Below, one piece after another: positions 20,044 to 31,309 of a stretch of 64,000 nt of DNA. The translations under genes were made by a program, and so were the position numbers. The stretch covers positions 1 through 64,000 of the forward strand of contig NZ_LMLC01000005.1 in assembly GCF_001421805.1 (NCBI RefSeq), in the 5' to 3' direction. Positions within the stretch are counted from its first letter, which is position 1. Every line of letters starts with the position of its first letter. The notes below the pieces were generated by a model. It searched no databases. It saw nothing but the letters and a program-made list of their open reading frames with translations, and had not been told where the DNA came from. This stretch comes from Sphingomonas sp. Leaf34 (GTDB lineage Bacteria > Pseudomonadota > Alphaproteobacteria > Sphingomonadales > Sphingomonadaceae).

Positions 20044-20053
20044 TGGATGCTCC

Positions 20054-20842
20054 CTATTCGTCGTCGAGCCAGTCGAGCAGCCACATGTTGAAATGCGCCG
20101 CACGCGTCACGTTGCACGCGTGCGCGCCGACCGCCATCCGCGCGAGCTGCGCGCCGGGGATGCCCGCCGCGAGCTTTTCGGAGGCGGACGGCGGCACCAG
20201 CATATCGTCGTCGGACGCGACCAGCAGCGTCGGCACGCGGATCTCGTCGAGGCGGCCGGCGATGTTGAAGCGCCGCACCGCCGCCACCCGCCGCTCGATC
20301 ATGTCCGCACCGGGGAAATGCGCGAGCATCGCCTCCTCCTCGTCCTGAAGCTCGTCGTGGTGATCGGCAATCCATTGCGGCGGGTAGAGGAACAGCGGCT
20401 GCGCGTGGAGATACGCGCGCGGGCCGCTGTTGCGCAGCAGTGCGAGCCGCGTGTCGAAACAGCGCGCGGTGTGGAGGTCGAGCTTGGCCCAGCCGTTGAT
20501 CACGACGAGCCGGTCGAGCCGGGTGGGCACTGTGAGCGCGAGCGCCAGCCCGATATGCCCACCGAGCGCGTGGCCGATAAAGGTGCAGCGATCGAGCCCG
20601 ATCGCATCCATCAGCGCGACGACGTCCGCGGCCATCGCCTCCACGGTCAGGTCGCCCGCGACATGGCGATCGGAGCGCCCGGTGCCGCGGTGATCATAGG
20701 TGATCACGCGGTGCCCGGCGCCGAGCGCGGCGAGATTGGGCTGCCAATAGCTGCCCGATCCGCCAAGACCGCTCGACAACAGGATCGCCGGGCCGTCCGG
20801 CTGGCCGTTCGACTCCCAGTGGATGCCGCCTGCGTTGGGCAT
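20054..20842 (-). CDS. rutD: Aminoacrylate hydrolase RutD
   Basis: RutD (262 residues) is an alpha/beta hydrolase that speeds hydrolysis of aminoacrylate, a reactive Rut intermediate, to malonic semialdehyde and ammonia. At the usual nucleophile elbow it has GHALGG, with alanine in place of serine, exactly as in E. coli RutD; GAHACNVT holds the conserved histidine. This supports RutD rather than an ordinary esterase. Its ATG overlaps the rutC stop (TGATG). Confidence 0.93.
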   Translation of the reverse strand: MPNAGGIHWESNGQPDGPAILLSSGLGGSGSYWQPNLAALGAGHRVITYDHRGTGRSDRHVAGDLTVEAMAADVVALMDAIGLDRCTFIGHALGGHIGLALALTVPTRLDRLVVINGWAKLDLHTARCFDTRLALLRNSGPRAYLHAQPLFLYPPQWIADHHDELQDEEEAMLAHFPGADMIERRVAAVRRFNIAGRLDEIRVPTLLVASDDDMLVPPSASEKLAAGIPGAQLARMAVGAHACNVTRAAHFNMWLLDWLDDE

Positions 20843-21225
20843 CAGGCGAGGTGGGCGATGCTGGCGATCTCGACAAGGCAGTCGGGTTTCACCAGCTCGG
20901 TCTTGATGCAGTAGCGTGCGGGCTTGGGGCCGGGGAAATACTCCGCATACACCGTGTTGAACGCGGCATAGTCGGCGAGGTCTTTCAGGAAGATATGGTT
21001 GAAGGCGATATCCGCCATCGTCGCGCCCGCGGCCTCGAGCGTGGCCTTGATCGTCTCCAGCACCGCGCGGGTCTGCGCTGCGGCGTCGCCGACATGGAGC
21101 ACGATGCCCCCCTCGCCCAGCGCCAGCACCCCCGAGACGTAGACCGTGTTGCCGGCCTTCGCCGCCGCCGAATAGGGCGCGATCGGAGTCGGGAACTGCG
21201 GCGGGTTGACGGCGTCGAACGGCAT
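20842..21225 (-). CDS. rutC: Aminoacrylate peracid reductase / RidA-like RutC
   Basis: RutC (127 residues) belongs to the YjgF/RidA/UK114 family of trimeric enamine deaminases and acts on the aminoacrylate branch of the Rut pathway. The start [19 protein letters not shown] and the C-terminal [17 protein letters not shown] are typical. ATG at 21225 has AAGGA upstream. It overlaps rutD by one base but is separated from rutB by 127 nt that hold a palindromic repeat. Confidence 0.92.
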   Translation of the reverse strand: MPFDAVNPPQFPTPIAPYSAAAKAGNTVYVSGVLALGEGGIVLHVGDAAAQTRAVLETIKATLEAAGATMADIAFNHIFLKDLADYAAFNTVYAEYFPGPKPARYCIKTELVKPDCLVEIASIAHLA

Positions 21226-21261
21226 GTGTTTTCCTTCTACGTGCTCACCATCGCCAAGCCG

Positions 21262-21339
21262 TTCCCCCGCGAAGGCGGGGGTCCAGGGTCGCAGGCGATA
21301 TCGTTCGTGATTCCTGGGCCCCCGCGTTCGCGAGGGAAC
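21262..21339. repeat. Type-1 palindromic repeat inside the rut operon
   Basis: CCCCCGCGAAGGCGGGGG at 21264 faces CCCCCGCGTTCGCGAGGG near 21320. The pair fills the rutB-rutC gap, the only real gap in an otherwise coupled operon, and its hairpin could alter the ratio of RutB to the downstream enzymes. Confidence 0.85.
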
Positions 21340-21352
21340 AAGGGATCGCCGA

Positions 21353-22081
<729 letters not shown>

Positions 22082-22202
22082 TGTGACAAGCTCGCTGGAT
22101 CGTAGGCATTGTGCAAGTGCGAAATGTTGGGGCGGGTTAGTACGCCGTGGTGCCTCCCTTCGGCGTATTGACCAACCTCTCCCGTCCGCCGCTTCGCCCG
22201 AT

Positions 22203-22288
22203 CCGTCATCCCAGCGAACGCTGGGATCTCTGCGTGGTGTGCGCCGAGACCCGAACCGGGAGATCCCAGCTTGCGCTGGGATGACGGA
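22203..22288. repeat. Type-4 palindromic repeat pair (CATCCCAGC family)
   Basis: CATCCCAGCGAACGCTGGGAT at 22206 (arms ATCCCAGC/GCTGGGAT) and, about 30 nt on, the facing unit GATCCCAGC/GCTGGGATGAC. It lies in the spacer between rutB and the ligase gene, probably upstream of the rut promoter. Confidence 0.85.
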
Positions 22289-22355
22289 CGTTGCTGTGGC
22301 CGACTTCGGTGTCTCAAACGTCAGTGGCGCGGCGAGTCAGTCGAACGCCGCCGCC

Positions 22356-23948
22356 TTACGCCGCCGCCAGCGCGAAATCCTTGAAGCGGTCGCGCAACGC
22401 CGTTTTGAGCAGCTTCCCCGTCGCGGTGTGCGGCAGCTCATCGACGAAGACGATCGCGTCGGGGAGCCACCATTTGGCGACGTGCTTCGACAGGTGATCG
22501 AGGATCGCCTGATCGCCGACGTCGCCGCCGGGTTTGCGCACCACGATCAGCAGCGGGCGTTCGTCCCATTTGGGATGATACACGCCGATCGCCGCCGCTT
22601 CCGCGACGCCGGGACAGCCGACCGCAGCGTTTTCGAGATCGACCGAACTGATCCATTCGCCGCCGGACTTGATGACGTCCTTCGAGCGATCGGTGATCTG
22701 CATCGTGCCGTCGGTGTGGAGCATCGCGACGTCGCCGGTGTCGAACCAGCCGTCCGCGTCGACCGCATCCGCGTCCGCGCCGAAATAGCGCTGGACCACC
22801 CACGGCCCGCGGACCTGGAGCTTGCCCGCGATCGAGCCGTCGCGCGGGAGGACCTTCCCCTCGTCGTCGACGATGCGCAGTTCGATCCCGAAGGGCACGC
22901 TGCCCTGCTTGCCGACGAGATCGAGCTTCTCGTCGTGCGTCATGTCGTCCCAGTGCGGCGGCGCGAAGCCTGCGGTGCCGATCGGCGAGGTCTCGGTCAT
23001 GCCCCAGAGATGCTTCACGGTGGCGCCCATTCGCATGATCCGGTCGATCATCGCGCGCGGCGCCGCCGATCCGCCGATCGTCACCTGCTTCAGATGGCGC
23101 GGCGCATCGCCGGTCGCGTCCATATGGCCGAACATCGCAAGCCACACGGTCGGCACGCCGGCGGAGTGCGTCACCTTCTCGTCGTTCATCAGCCGGCACA
23201 GCACCGTGGGATCGTTGACCGCGGAATAGACCACCTTCGCCCCCGACAGCGCGCAGGCGAACGGCAGCCCCCAGGCAGCGGCGTGGAACATCGGCACGAC
23301 CGGCAACACCACGGCATTGGGGGACAGATCGAACACCCAGGGCGCGACCTCGGCCATCGCGTGGATCATCGTCGAGCGGTGCGTGTAGAGCACGCCCTTG
23401 GGATTACCCGTGGTGCCGCTGGTGTAGCAGAGCATGCACGGATCGCGCTCCGGCCCTTCGACCCAGTCATAGTCGCTATCCTCGGCGTCGAGCAGCGCCT
23501 GGAAGCCGTCGGCGCCGAGATCGTCGAAGCAGATATAGTGGCGGACGCTGGTCCATAGCCCGCGCAGCCGGTCGACGAGCGGCTGGAACGCCTTGTCGTA
23601 GAGCATCACGCGGTCTTCGGCGTGGTTGGCGATGTAGACGAGCTGTTCGTCGAACAGGCGCGGGTTGATCGTGTGGATCACGCCGCCCATCCCGATCGTG
23701 CCGTACCAGGCGACGAGGTGATGCGCGTGGTTCATCGCGAGCGTCGCGACGCGATCGCCGGCCGCGACGCCGAGCTTTTCGAGCGCCTGCGCGAGCTTGC
23801 GCGCGTCGCGCGAAACGCCCGACCAGGTCGTGCGGGTCTCGCGGCCGTCGGCCCAGTAGCTGACGAGTTCCCGATGGCCGTGTTCGCGGGCGGCGTGGTC
23901 GATCAGCCGGGGGACTCGAAGCTCGAAATCCTGCATTCCACCACGCAT
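22356..23948 (-). CDS. Fatty-acid-CoA ligase (AMP-binding)
   Basis: A 530-residue ANL-superfamily acyl-CoA synthetase. [17 protein letters not shown] is the ATP/phosphate loop, [11 protein letters not shown] the adenylate motif, [14 protein letters not shown] the hinge region, and [12 protein letters not shown] the C-terminal catalytic lysine. Length and motifs fit medium- or long-chain acyl-CoA ligases (AlkK/FadD-like). ATG at 23948 has GGGAGAG upstream. It stands alone between rutB and dnaE, 18 nt from the dnaE stop. Chain length specificity cannot be read from the sequence. Confidence 0.88.
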   Translation of the reverse strand: MRGGMQDFELRVPRLIDHAAREHGHRELVSYWADGRETRTTWSGVSRDARKLAQALEKLGVAAGDRVATLAMNHAHHLVAWYGTIGMGGVIHTINPRLFDEQLVYIANHAEDRVMLYDKAFQPLVDRLRGLWTSVRHYICFDDLGADGFQALLDAEDSDYDWVEGPERDPCMLCYTSGTTGNPKGVLYTHRSTMIHAMAEVAPWVFDLSPNAVVLPVVPMFHAAAWGLPFACALSGAKVVYSAVNDPTVLCRLMNDEKVTHSAGVPTVWLAMFGHMDATGDAPRHLKQVTIGGSAAPRAMIDRIMRMGATVKHLWGMTETSPIGTAGFAPPHWDDMTHDEKLDLVGKQGSVPFGIELRIVDDEGKVLPRDGSIAGKLQVRGPWVVQRYFGADADAVDADGWFDTGDVAMLHTDGTMQITDRSKDVIKSGGEWISSVDLENAAVGCPGVAEAAAIGVYHPKWDERPLLIVVRKPGGDVGDQAILDHLSKHVAKWWLPDAIVFVDELPHTATGKLLKTALRDRFKDFALAAA

Positions 23949-23966
23949 TCACGCTCTCCCAAGCAG

Positions 23967-26900
23967 TTATCCGACCAGAGCGAGCCTCGTTTCAGAGGTC
24001 TTTAGCTCTACCTTGGTCACACCGTGCAACGACTCGATGTGCTCCGCAAGTTCGCCGTCGAGCAGGAAGTCGCGGCCGAGCAGCACGCACAGCTCGCCAT
24101 CGGGCAGTTGCGCCTTCACGCGAACCTCGCCGCGCGCACCGCGATGGTCGGCGAGCAACGATGCGAGCCCGGCGAACGCGGCCATGTCCGAGATCGTCAC
24201 CACCACCTGGAACCGCGCGAGGTTGGCGAGTCCCTCGAACGGCTGGATGCGTTTGATGCTGATGCGCGGCGTGTCCTCGCCGGGCTTGCGATCGAGCTCG
24301 ACGGTGATGAGCCCGCAGCCGCCGGCCTTGGCCGCCTCCTCGAGATCCTTCGAGACCTGCTCGTCGAAGCACGTCGCCATGAACTGGCCGCTCGCGTCCG
24401 AACACTGCGCCATCATGAAGCGCTTGCCGCGCGCGGAGGTGCGGTAGCGCGCGTCCTCGACCAGCACCGCCATCGTCGCGCCCGCGCGGCTGCCGTCGTC
24501 GGGGATGTTGAGCTCGGACAGCGCGGTATAGGCGCGCGCGCCGTGGCTGTTGGCGATGTGGCGGTGGCGATCGACCGGGTGCGCGGAGAAATAGAAGCCG
24601 AACGCCTCCTTCTCCTGATCCATCCGCTGGCTGAGCGTCCAGCGCACCGACGGCGGTAGCTTGATCGCGTCGCCCGCGGGCTCGGCATCGCCGAACAGAC
24701 CGCCCTGCCCGCTAGTCTTCTGCTCGTGCGTGCGCGCGGCGATCGCGAGGATCGTCTCGGCGGTCGCATGGATGCCGGCACGATTGGGCTCGAACGAGTC
24801 GAACGCGCCCGCGGCGGCGAGCGTCTCGAGCTGGCGCTTGTTGAGCAGCCGCGGATCGACTCGCTTGGCCAGCTGGTCGAGCCCGGCGAACGGACCGTTC
24901 TCGACGCGCTCGACGACGAGCTTCTCCATCGCGCCTTCGCCGACGCTCTTGAGCGCACCGAGCGCATAGCGGACGGCGAGCCCGTCCTCATGCGGCTCGA
25001 CGTCGAACTCGGCCTGACTCGCATTGATGCACGGCGGCAGCGACGTGATCCCGAGGCGCCGCATGTCGTCCGTGAAGATCGCCAGCTTGTCGGTCTGGTG
25101 GAGGTCGTAGCACATCGAGGCGGCGAAGAATTCGTGCGGGTAATGCGCCTTCAGCCACGCGGTCTGATAGGCGAGCAGCGCATAGGCGGCCGCGTGGCTC
25201 TTGTTAAAACCATAGCCCGCGAACTTGTCGATCAAGTCGAACAGCTCGTTGGCCTTGGCCTTCGGAATGTTGTTCACCTTGGCGCAGCCCTCGACGAAGA
25301 TCGCGCGCTGCGCGTCCATCTCGGCCTTGATCTTCTTGCCCATCGCGCGGCGCAGCAGATCGGCGCCGCCGAGCGAGAAGCCGGCGAGGATCTGCGCGGC
25401 CTGCATGACCTGTTCCTGGTAGACGAAGATCCCGTAGGTCTCCGACAGGATCGTTTCGAGCGCGGGGTGCGGATATTCGATCGTCTCGGTGCCGTTCTTG
25501 CGGCGGCCGAACGACGGGATATTGTCCATCGGGCCCGGTCGGTACAGCGACACGAGCGCGATGATGTCGCCGAAATTGGACGGGCGGACCGCGGACAGCG
25601 TGCGACGCATGCCTTCGGATTCGAGCTGGAACACGCCGACCGTGTCGCCCTTCTGGAGCAGCGCGTAGACGCCCGCGTCATCCCATTCGAGCGCGTCGAG
25701 ATCGACCTTCACGCCGCGCTTGGCGAGCAGCTGGACGCCCTTCTGGAGCACCGAGAGCGTCTTCAGCCCGAGAAAATCGAACTTCACGAGGCCCGCGCCC
25801 TCGACATATTTCATGTCGAACTGCGTGACGGGCATGTCCGAGCGCGGATCGCGGTAGAGCGGCACGAGCTGCGCGAGCGGCCGGTCGCCGATCACCACGC
25901 CAGCCGCGTGCGTCGACGAGTGACGCGGCAACCCCTCCAGCTTCATCGCCAGATCGAGCAGTTTGCGCACACCATTGTCGTTGGCATATTCCTTGGCGAG
26001 CTCGCCGACGCCGTTCAGCGCGCGCTCCAGCGTCCAGGGATCGGTCGGGTGGTTGGGGACGAGCTTTGCGAGCCGGTCGATCTGGCCATAGCTCATCTGC
26101 AGCACGCGGCCGGTATCCTTCAACACCGCGCGTGCCTTCAGCTTTCCGAAGGTGATGATCTGCGCGACCTGATCGCGGCCGTATTTCTCCTGGACGTAGC
26201 GGATCACCTCGACACGCCGGGTTTCGCAGAAATCGATGTCGAAATCGGGCATCGACACGCGTTCGGGGTTCAGGAAGCGCTCGAACAGCAGCCCCAGCTT
26301 GATCGGATCGAGATCGGTGATCGTCAGCGCCCAGGCGACGACCGAGCCTGCGCCCGAGCCACGGCCCGGGCCGACCGGAATGTCGTGATCCTTCGCCCAT
26401 TTGATGAAGTCGGCGACGATCAGGAAATAGCCGGGAAACCCCATCTGGACGATCACGTCGACCTCGAACGCGAGGCGCTTGCGATACACCTCGCGCCAGC
26501 CGTCCTCGCCTTCCCCGTGAAGCTCGGTGATCCGCGCCAGACGCTTTTCGAGACCGGCCTCGGCGTCGTCGCGCAGCAGCTTGGCCTCGCCTTCGATATC
26601 GCCGGCGAGGCTGGGGAGGATCGGCTTGCGGTACGGCGCCATCACCGCGCAGCGCTGGGCGACGACGAGCGTGTTGGCGATCGCCTCGGGCAGGTCGGCG
26701 AACATCTCGTGCATTACCGCGGCCGGCTTCATCCAGGCCTCTGGACAGCTGCGGATGCGGTCCTCGGTCTCGACATAGGTCGAGTGCGCGATGCAGAGCA
26801 TGGCGTCATGCGCGTCGCCGAACGCGCTTTCGGTGAAGCAACACGGGTTGGTCGCGACCAGCGGCAGGTTGCGCTCATAGGCGATATCGATCAGCGCCGC

Positions 26901-27455
26901 CTCGGCGGCGATCTCGGTCGCATCGCCGCGGCGCGAGAGCTCGATATAGAGGCGGTCTCCGAAAAGCCCCTGCAGCCGGTCGAGATAGGCGCGCGCACGG
27001 TCGGGCTGCCCTTCGGCGAAAAGCCGCGCGAGACCGCCCTCGCCCCCCGCGGTCAACGCGATCAGCCCGTCGGTGTGACGCTCGAGCGCTGCGAAATCGA
27101 CATGAGCGGGCATCTCGATCGGGCGGTCGAGATGCGCCATCGAGACGAGCGCGCACAGATTGTCGTAGCCGGTCGTCTTCTGCGCATAGAGCGCGATCCA
27201 GTCGAACGGGGTGGCGACGCCGTCGGGCATGTCGGGGCGGCTCACCCCGAGCATCACGCCGATGATCGGCTGGACGCCGTCCTTCTTGGCGGCGTCCGAA
27301 TAGGCCATCGCGGCATACAGCCCGTTGCGATCGGTCAGCGCCGCGGCGGGAAAGCCGAGCGCGCGCGCCTGCTTGGCAATCGCCTTCGGATCGATGGCGC
27401 CGTCGAGCATGGTGTAGCAGGAGAAGACGCGGAGCGGGACGTAACCGGAATGCAT
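23967..27455 (-). CDS. dnaE: DNA polymerase III alpha subunit DnaE
   Basis: The replicative polymerase catalytic subunit (1162 residues). An N-terminal PHP domain (VPLRVFSCYTMLDG) is followed by the C-family polymerase core with GRGSGAGSVVAW and the catalytic PDFDIDFCETRR, then a helix-hairpin-helix and an OB domain near the C-terminus. I start at ATG 27455 (MHSGYVPLRV), which gives family length; the open frame continues upstream into repeat DNA. The housekeeping DnaE1 type is favoured by size and domain order. Confidence 0.97.
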   Translation of the reverse strand: MHSGYVPLRVFSCYTMLDGAIDPKAIAKQARALGFPAAALTDRNGLYAAMAYSDAAKKDGVQPIIGVMLGVSRPDMPDGVATPFDWIALYAQKTTGYDNLCALVSMAHLDRPIEMPAHVDFAALERHTDGLIALTAGGEGGLARLFAEGQPDRARAYLDRLQGLFGDRLYIELSRRGDATEIAAEAALIDIAYERNLPLVATNPCCFTESAFGDAHDAMLCIAHSTYVETEDRIRSCPEAWMKPAAVMHEMFADLPEAIANTLVVAQRCAVMAPYRKPILPSLAGDIEGEAKLLRDDAEAGLEKRLARITELHGEGEDGWREVYRKRLAFEVDVIVQMGFPGYFLIVADFIKWAKDHDIPVGPGRGSGAGSVVAWALTITDLDPIKLGLLFERFLNPERVSMPDFDIDFCETRRVEVIRYVQEKYGRDQVAQIITFGKLKARAVLKDTGRVLQMSYGQIDRLAKLVPNHPTDPWTLERALNGVGELAKEYANDNGVRKLLDLAMKLEGLPRHSSTHAAGVVIGDRPLAQLVPLYRDPRSDMPVTQFDMKYVEGAGLVKFDFLGLKTLSVLQKGVQLLAKRGVKVDLDALEWDDAGVYALLQKGDTVGVFQLESEGMRRTLSAVRPSNFGDIIALVSLYRPGPMDNIPSFGRRKNGTETIEYPHPALETILSETYGIFVYQEQVMQAAQILAGFSLGGADLLRRAMGKKIKAEMDAQRAIFVEGCAKVNNIPKAKANELFDLIDKFAGYGFNKSHAAAYALLAYQTAWLKAHYPHEFFAASMCYDLHQTDKLAIFTDDMRRLGITSLPPCINASQAEFDVEPHEDGLAVRYALGALKSVGEGAMEKLVVERVENGPFAGLDQLAKRVDPRLLNKRQLETLAAAGAFDSFEPNRAGIHATAETILAIAARTHEQKTSGQGGLFGDAEPAGDAIKLPPSVRWTLSQRMDQEKEAFGFYFSAHPVDRHRHIANSHGARAYTALSELNIPDDGSRAGATMAVLVEDARYRTSARGKRFMMAQCSDASGQFMATCFDEQVSKDLEEAAKAGGCGLITVELDRKPGEDTPRISIKRIQPFEGLANLARFQVVVTISDMAAFAGLASLLADHRGARGEVRVKAQLPDGELCVLLGRDFLLDGELAEHIESLHGVTKVELKTSETRLALVG

Positions 27456-27561
27456 CGATGGCAGGTAGGCGCTCGGGCGTGATTCGACCAGTCGCGTTGG
27501 GCGAGAAGCCGAGCTGCGACGCGATGAGTTGAGGCGCGGGGTGTGAGGTCGCCTTGCCCTG

Positions 27562-27650
27562 CCCGTCATCCCGGGCTCGACCCGGGACCCAGGGTCGCGG
27601 GCGGTGACGTGCGTGGCTCTGGGTCCTGACTTTCGTCAGGAAGACGGGGG
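27562..27650. repeat. Type-5 palindromic repeats upstream of dnaE
   Basis: CATCCCGGGCTCGACCCGGGA and then GGGTCCTGACTTTCGTCAGGA form two adjacent hairpins in the dnaE upstream region. A short relative of the second (CATCCTG / CAGGATG) occurs at 63297-63318. Confidence 0.75.
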
Positions 27651-27719
27651 GTGGGTCGGCGCGGTGCGTTCCGCGCCGGCACGTAAGATGGGCGCGCCAG
27701 CGTTTTCGCTTTAGAAGTG

Positions 27720-27770
27720 TTCTCCCGCGAAGGCGGGAGTCCAGTCTGGGCCCCCGCCTTCGCGGGGGAA
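27720..27770. repeat. Type-1 palindromic repeat pair
   Basis: CCCGCGAAGGCGGG, linker GTCCAGTCTGGG, then CCCCCGCCTTCGCGGGGG. The linker is identical to that of the copy at 18.65 kb. It is followed 40 nt later by a type-2 block, the same neighbour order as at 18.65 kb. Confidence 0.88.
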
Positions 27771-27809
27771 CACGCTTCTTTGGATGCGAACCCCGTCCGC
27801 CTCAAACCC

Positions 27810-27917
27810 CACCCCGGCGAAGGCCGGGGCCCAGTTGGGGGACGTTCCTAACCGAGGTCTACGCTTCTTTACTGCGACCGTTCCAACTGGGCCCCGGCCT
27901 TCGCCGGGGTGGTGGGG
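27810..27917. repeat. Type-2 palindromic repeat pair
   Basis: CCCCGGCGAAGGCCGGGG with CCCAGTTGGGG, a spacer of about 40 nt, then CCAACTGGGCCCCGGCC and TTCGCCGGGG in inverse orientation. It closes the dnaE-gpx spacer and ends 13 nt from the glutathione peroxidase stop. Confidence 0.88.
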
Positions 27918-27929
27918 CGAGCCGAAGTG

Positions 27930-28409
27930 CTAAAGCAGCTTCTCGATATCCGCCCGAATATCCGCAGGCTTGGTCGTCGGCGCATAGCGATCGACGACCC
28001 TCCCCTCCCGATCGACGAGGAACTTGGTAAAGTTCCATTTGATCGCCTTCGACCCCAGCACGCCCGGCGCATCCGCCTTCAGCCGCTCGAACAACGGGTC
28101 CGCATCCCCCCCGTTGACGTCCACCTTCGCGAACACCGGAAACGTCACGTCGTAGGTCAGCGAACAGAAATTCGCGATCTCCGCCGCATCGCCCGGCTCC
28201 TGCCCGCCGAACTGGTTGCACGGGAAGCCGAGCACCTCGAACCCGCGCTCGGCATAGTCGCGGTGGAGCGCCTCAAGCCCCTCATATTGCGGCGTGAACC
28301 CGCATTTCGACGCGGTGTTGACGATCAGCAGCACCTTGCCGCGATACGCCTCGAGCGAGGCGGGCGTGCCGTCGGCGGCCTTGACGGTGAAATCGGTGAT
28401 GGCAGTCAT
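27930..28409 (-). CDS. Glutathione peroxidase
   Basis: A 159-residue thiol peroxidase that reduces hydroperoxides. The peroxidatic cysteine is Cys36 in NTASKCGFTPQY, with the conserved FPCNQFGGQEPG and KWNFTKFLVDREG motifs giving the Gln and Trp of the active site. It is the cysteine (non-seleno) form; such enzymes in bacteria often use thioredoxin. ATG at 28409 overlaps the acetyltransferase stop (ATGA), so it is the last gene of the lolC-lolD-GNAT-gpx series. Confidence 0.95.
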   Translation of the reverse strand: MTAITDFTVKAADGTPASLEAYRGKVLLIVNTASKCGFTPQYEGLEALHRDYAERGFEVLGFPCNQFGGQEPGDAAEIANFCSLTYDVTFPVFAKVDVNGGDADPLFERLKADAPGVLGSKAIKWNFTKFLVDREGRVVDRYAPTTKPADIRADIEKLL

Positions 28410-29002
28410 GCAGCACTCCCGTGGCGGCTCAGCAGATACGTCAGGTTCTGACGCACGCCCGGCCATTCGTGCGCCAAGATGCTGTACACGACGGTATCGC
28501 GCAAGCGGCCGTCCGCCATCACCTGATGCCCGCGCAGCACGCCGTCGCGTTTCGCGCCGAGCCGCTCGATCGCGGCCTGCGACCGCTTGTTGAGGCTGTC
28601 GGTGCGGATCTGGACGCATTCGCAGCCGAGCGTCTCGAACGCATGGGTCAGCAGCATCAGCTTGGCCTCGGTGTTGACGCCGGTCCGCTGCACCGCGGTG
28701 GCGTAGAAGGTGCCGCCGATCTCGAGACGCTTGTTAGCCGCGTTCATCCGCATGAAGCGGGTCGAGCCGACCACGGCGTCGCCCGCGACCACCGCGAAGA
28801 TCCGCGCGCGGCCGAAATCCTGTTCGCGCAACGCGGCGGCGAACCAGCGATCGGGCGCCTTCATCATCGCGACATTGGCGTAGAACAGGTCCCACAGATC
28901 GTCCGCCGACGCGGCGGCGACCAGCGCGTCCTGGTCGTCTGCGACCAGCGGGCGGAGCGTGACGTGACGCCCGACCAGAGTCGGCGTCGCGTCCCAGCTC
29001 AT
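28406..29002 (-). CDS. GNAT-family N-acetyltransferase (RimJ/RimL-like)
   Basis: A 198-residue GNAT protein. [17 protein letters not shown] is the start of the fold and the pattern around [20 protein letters not shown] is the acetyl-CoA region; the C-terminus resembles RimJ/RimL enzymes that acetylate protein N-termini or small molecules. The substrate is unknown. It overlaps lolD upstream and the peroxidase downstream by four bases each (ATGA), so it is made together with lipoprotein transport, though no functional tie is evident. Confidence 0.85.
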   Translation of the reverse strand: MSWDATPTLVGRHVTLRPLVADDQDALVAAASADDLWDLFYANVAMMKAPDRWFAAALREQDFGRARIFAVVAGDAVVGSTRFMRMNAANKRLEIGGTFYATAVQRTGVNTEAKLMLLTHAFETLGCECVQIRTDSLNKRSQAAIERLGAKRDGVLRGHQVMADGRLRDTVVYSILAHEWPGVRQNLTYLLSRHGSAA

Positions 29003-29712
29003 GCCAGCCGCCCCTCGTGCAGCCGGAACACGCGGTCCATCCGCGCGGCGAGGCGCTCGTTATGCGTCGCGACCAGCGCCGCGGTGCCCTGCTCGCGGAC
29101 CAGCCGGACGAATTCGGCGAAGACGATGTCGGCGGTATGCTCGTCGAGGTTGCCGGTCGGCTCGTCCGCCAGCACCAGCGCAGGCTTGTTGGCGAGCGCG
29201 CGGGCGACCGCGACGCGTTGCTGCTCGCCGCCCGAAAGCTGGCTCGGGCGGTGTGTCAGGCGGTGGCCGAGCCCGAGCTGCGTCAGCAACTCCGCCGACC
29301 GCGCATCCGCCTCGGCGCGCGTGGCGCCGTGGACGAGCTGCGGCAGGACGACGTTCTCGGTCGCGTTGAAATCTGGGAGCAGGTGATGGAATTGGTACAC
29401 GAAGCCCAGGCTGTCGCGGCGCACGACGGTGCGCTCATGCGCGTTGAGCTTCGACGCCTCGGTCCCCGCGATCTTGATCGATCCCTGGAAGCCACCTTCG
29501 AGCAGCCCGACCGCCTGCAACAGCGTCGACTTGCCCGACCCCGACGGCCCGAGCAACGCGACGATCTCGCCCGGCGCGATCGCCAGGTCGACACCGCGCA
29601 GCACGTCGATCGTCGCGCCGCCCTGCGTGAAGCTCTTGGTCAGCCCGCTCGTCTGGAGGACATAGCCATGATCGCGCTCGATCTGGCGGTCGATCTTCAG
29701 GCCATTATTCAT
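28999..29712 (-). CDS. lolD: Lipoprotein-releasing ABC ATPase LolD
   Basis: LolD (237 residues) powers removal of outer-membrane lipoproteins from the inner membrane. Walker [10 protein letters not shown], signature [15 protein letters not shown] and Walker [13 protein letters not shown] are intact. Its ATG lies 8 nt inside the end of lolC, so translation is coupled to the membrane partner. Confidence 0.94.
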   Translation of the reverse strand: MNNGLKIDRQIERDHGYVLQTSGLTKSFTQGGATIDVLRGVDLAIAPGEIVALLGPSGSGKSTLLQAVGLLEGGFQGSIKIAGTEASKLNAHERTVVRRDSLGFVYQFHHLLPDFNATENVVLPQLVHGATRAEADARSAELLTQLGLGHRLTHRPSQLSGGEQQRVAVARALANKPALVLADEPTGNLDEHTADIVFAEFVRLVREQGTAALVATHNERLAARMDRVFRLHEGRLA

Positions 29713-30955
29713 AACGCAGCACCTGCACGGGGTCGGTACTCGCCGCTTTCCAGGCCGGATAGAGCGTCGCGAGGAAGCTGAAGATCAGCGCCATCAGCGC
29801 GATCACGACGATCTCGACGGGGTCGGTCTTCGACGGCAGCAAGGTCAGATAGCGGATCGACGGATCCCACAAATCCTGCCCAGTGACGAGCTGGACGAAA
29901 TCCACCACCCCCTGGCGGTAGAACAGGAAGATGAAGCCGAGCACGAGGCCCGCCAGCGTCCCGAGCGCGCCGATCGTCGTGCCGACGACGATGAAGATCC
30001 GCATCAGCCCCCCGCGCGTCGCGCCCATCGTCCGCAGGATCGCGATGTCGCGCGTCTTGGCGCGCACCAGCATGATCAGCGACGACAGGATGTTGAACAC
30101 CGCGACCAGGATGATGATCGACAGCACGGTGAACATCGCCACCCGCTCGACCGCGAGTGCCTCGAACAATTGCGCGTTCATCGTCCGCCAGTCCTGGATG
30201 ATCGCCTGCCCGCCGATCCTGTCGGCCAGCGGTTTCAGGATCTCGCCGACCTTGTCCGCATTGACCGTCTTGATCTCGACCATGCCCGCCGCATCGCCCA
30301 TCAGGAGCAGCGTCTGCGCATCCTCGATCGGCATGATGATATACGCCTTGTCGTAGTCATAGACGCCGATCTCGAAGATCGCGCCGACCGTGTAGCTGAC
30401 GATCCGCGGCACCGTGCCGAACGGCGTCGTCTGCCCCTGCGGGCTGAACAGCGAGATCTCCGAGCCGACCTGCGCGCCGAGCGATTCGGCGAGCCGCGAG
30501 CCGATCGCGATCCGGCCGGACCCTTGCGTGATCGAGGACAGCGAGCCCATCACGATCTTGTTCTGGATCGTCGAATTGCGGCGGATGTCGTCGACGCGCA
30601 TGCCGCGTACCAGCACCGCCTCGGCTCGCCCGTTATAGGTGGCGGCGAGCGGCTGTTCGATCAGCGGCACCGCGCTGGTCACGCCCGGCGTGGAACGCGC
30701 CTGCGCGACGATCTCGCGCCAATCGGGCAGCTTGCCGCCGACGCCCTGCACCACCGCATGGCCATTGAGCCCGACGATCTTGTCGAACAGCTCGGCGCGG
30801 AAGCCGTTCATGACGCTCATCACGATGACAAGCGCGGCGACACCGAGCATCACCGCGACCAGGCTGATCGAGGCGACGAGGAAGATGAACGCCTCGCCCT
30901 TGCCCGGCAGCAGATAGCGGCGGGCTATCATCCGTTCGTAGCGGGACAGGATCAT
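29705..30955 (-). CDS. lolC: Lipoprotein-releasing system permease LolC/LolE
   Basis: A 416-residue MacB-type permease: one membrane segment near residues 20-45 ([16 protein letters not shown]), a periplasmic domain of about 210 residues, then three C-terminal segments. [11 protein letters not shown] and [11 protein letters not shown] are typical of LolC/E. Only one permease is present, so it probably forms a homodimer with LolD (the LolF arrangement of many alphaproteobacteria). ATG at 30955 is preferred; an upstream TTG adds two residues. A 2.2-kb gene-poor stretch lies upstream. Confidence 0.93.
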   Translation of the reverse strand: MILSRYERMIARRYLLPGKGEAFIFLVASISLVAVMLGVAALVIVMSVMNGFRAELFDKIVGLNGHAVVQGVGGKLPDWREIVAQARSTPGVTSAVPLIEQPLAATYNGRAEAVLVRGMRVDDIRRNSTIQNKIVMGSLSSITQGSGRIAIGSRLAESLGAQVGSEISLFSPQGQTTPFGTVPRIVSYTVGAIFEIGVYDYDKAYIIMPIEDAQTLLLMGDAAGMVEIKTVNADKVGEILKPLADRIGGQAIIQDWRTMNAQLFEALAVERVAMFTVLSIIILVAVFNILSSLIMLVRAKTRDIAILRTMGATRGGLMRIFIVVGTTIGALGTLAGLVLGFIFLFYRQGVVDFVQLVTGQDLWDPSIRYLTLLPSKTDPVEIVVIALMALIFSFLATLYPAWKAASTDPVQVLRYE

Positions 30956-31276
30956 GGGCAACCGGGTTCGATCGTTAGGGAAACAGTCCAGTGGCTCTAG
31001 GACGCGGCCCCGCGCGAGGCAACCGCGCCCGCGTCACGCGCTGCCATTGGTTGCGTCCTGCCGCATGGCTAGATTGGTATGTTGCGCAATCGCCACAGGG
31101 CCTATCCAATCGTGCCAGCACTCTCGCAAATACCGTGACAAAGCCCGCTGACATAACTAGCAAAAACCTCGCTGAGACACAGGCAACGGCCGTGGTTCGG
31201 GGACTGCTTTTACGCCGCACCCAAGGTGCAGAGCGGAAGCACAAAAATGGGGGCTGACGAGCGATCGTCACGCAGG

Positions 31277-31309
31277 CGCCCGGATCGGCAACGGTCCGGG
31301 CGTTTGCTT
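31277..31309 (+). terminator. Possible hairpin terminator in gene-poor DNA
   Basis: CGCCCGGA (31277-31284) pairs with TCCGGGCG (31295-31302) around a 10-nt loop, followed by TTTGCTT. No gene that would need it is recognisable upstream on the plus strand; a small RNA in 31060-31270 is possible but unsupported. Confidence 0.4.

Noticed and set aside
20054..20842. Broken hydrolase (no nucleophilic serine)
   Set aside because: GHALGG with alanine is the normal form in RutD, so it is not a sign of decay.
24726..27482. 918-codon plus-strand frame opposite dnaE
   Set aside because: It is the mirror of dnaE. High-GC coding DNA leaves long open antisense frames; the translation is low-complexity Arg/Glu/Leu without family motifs.
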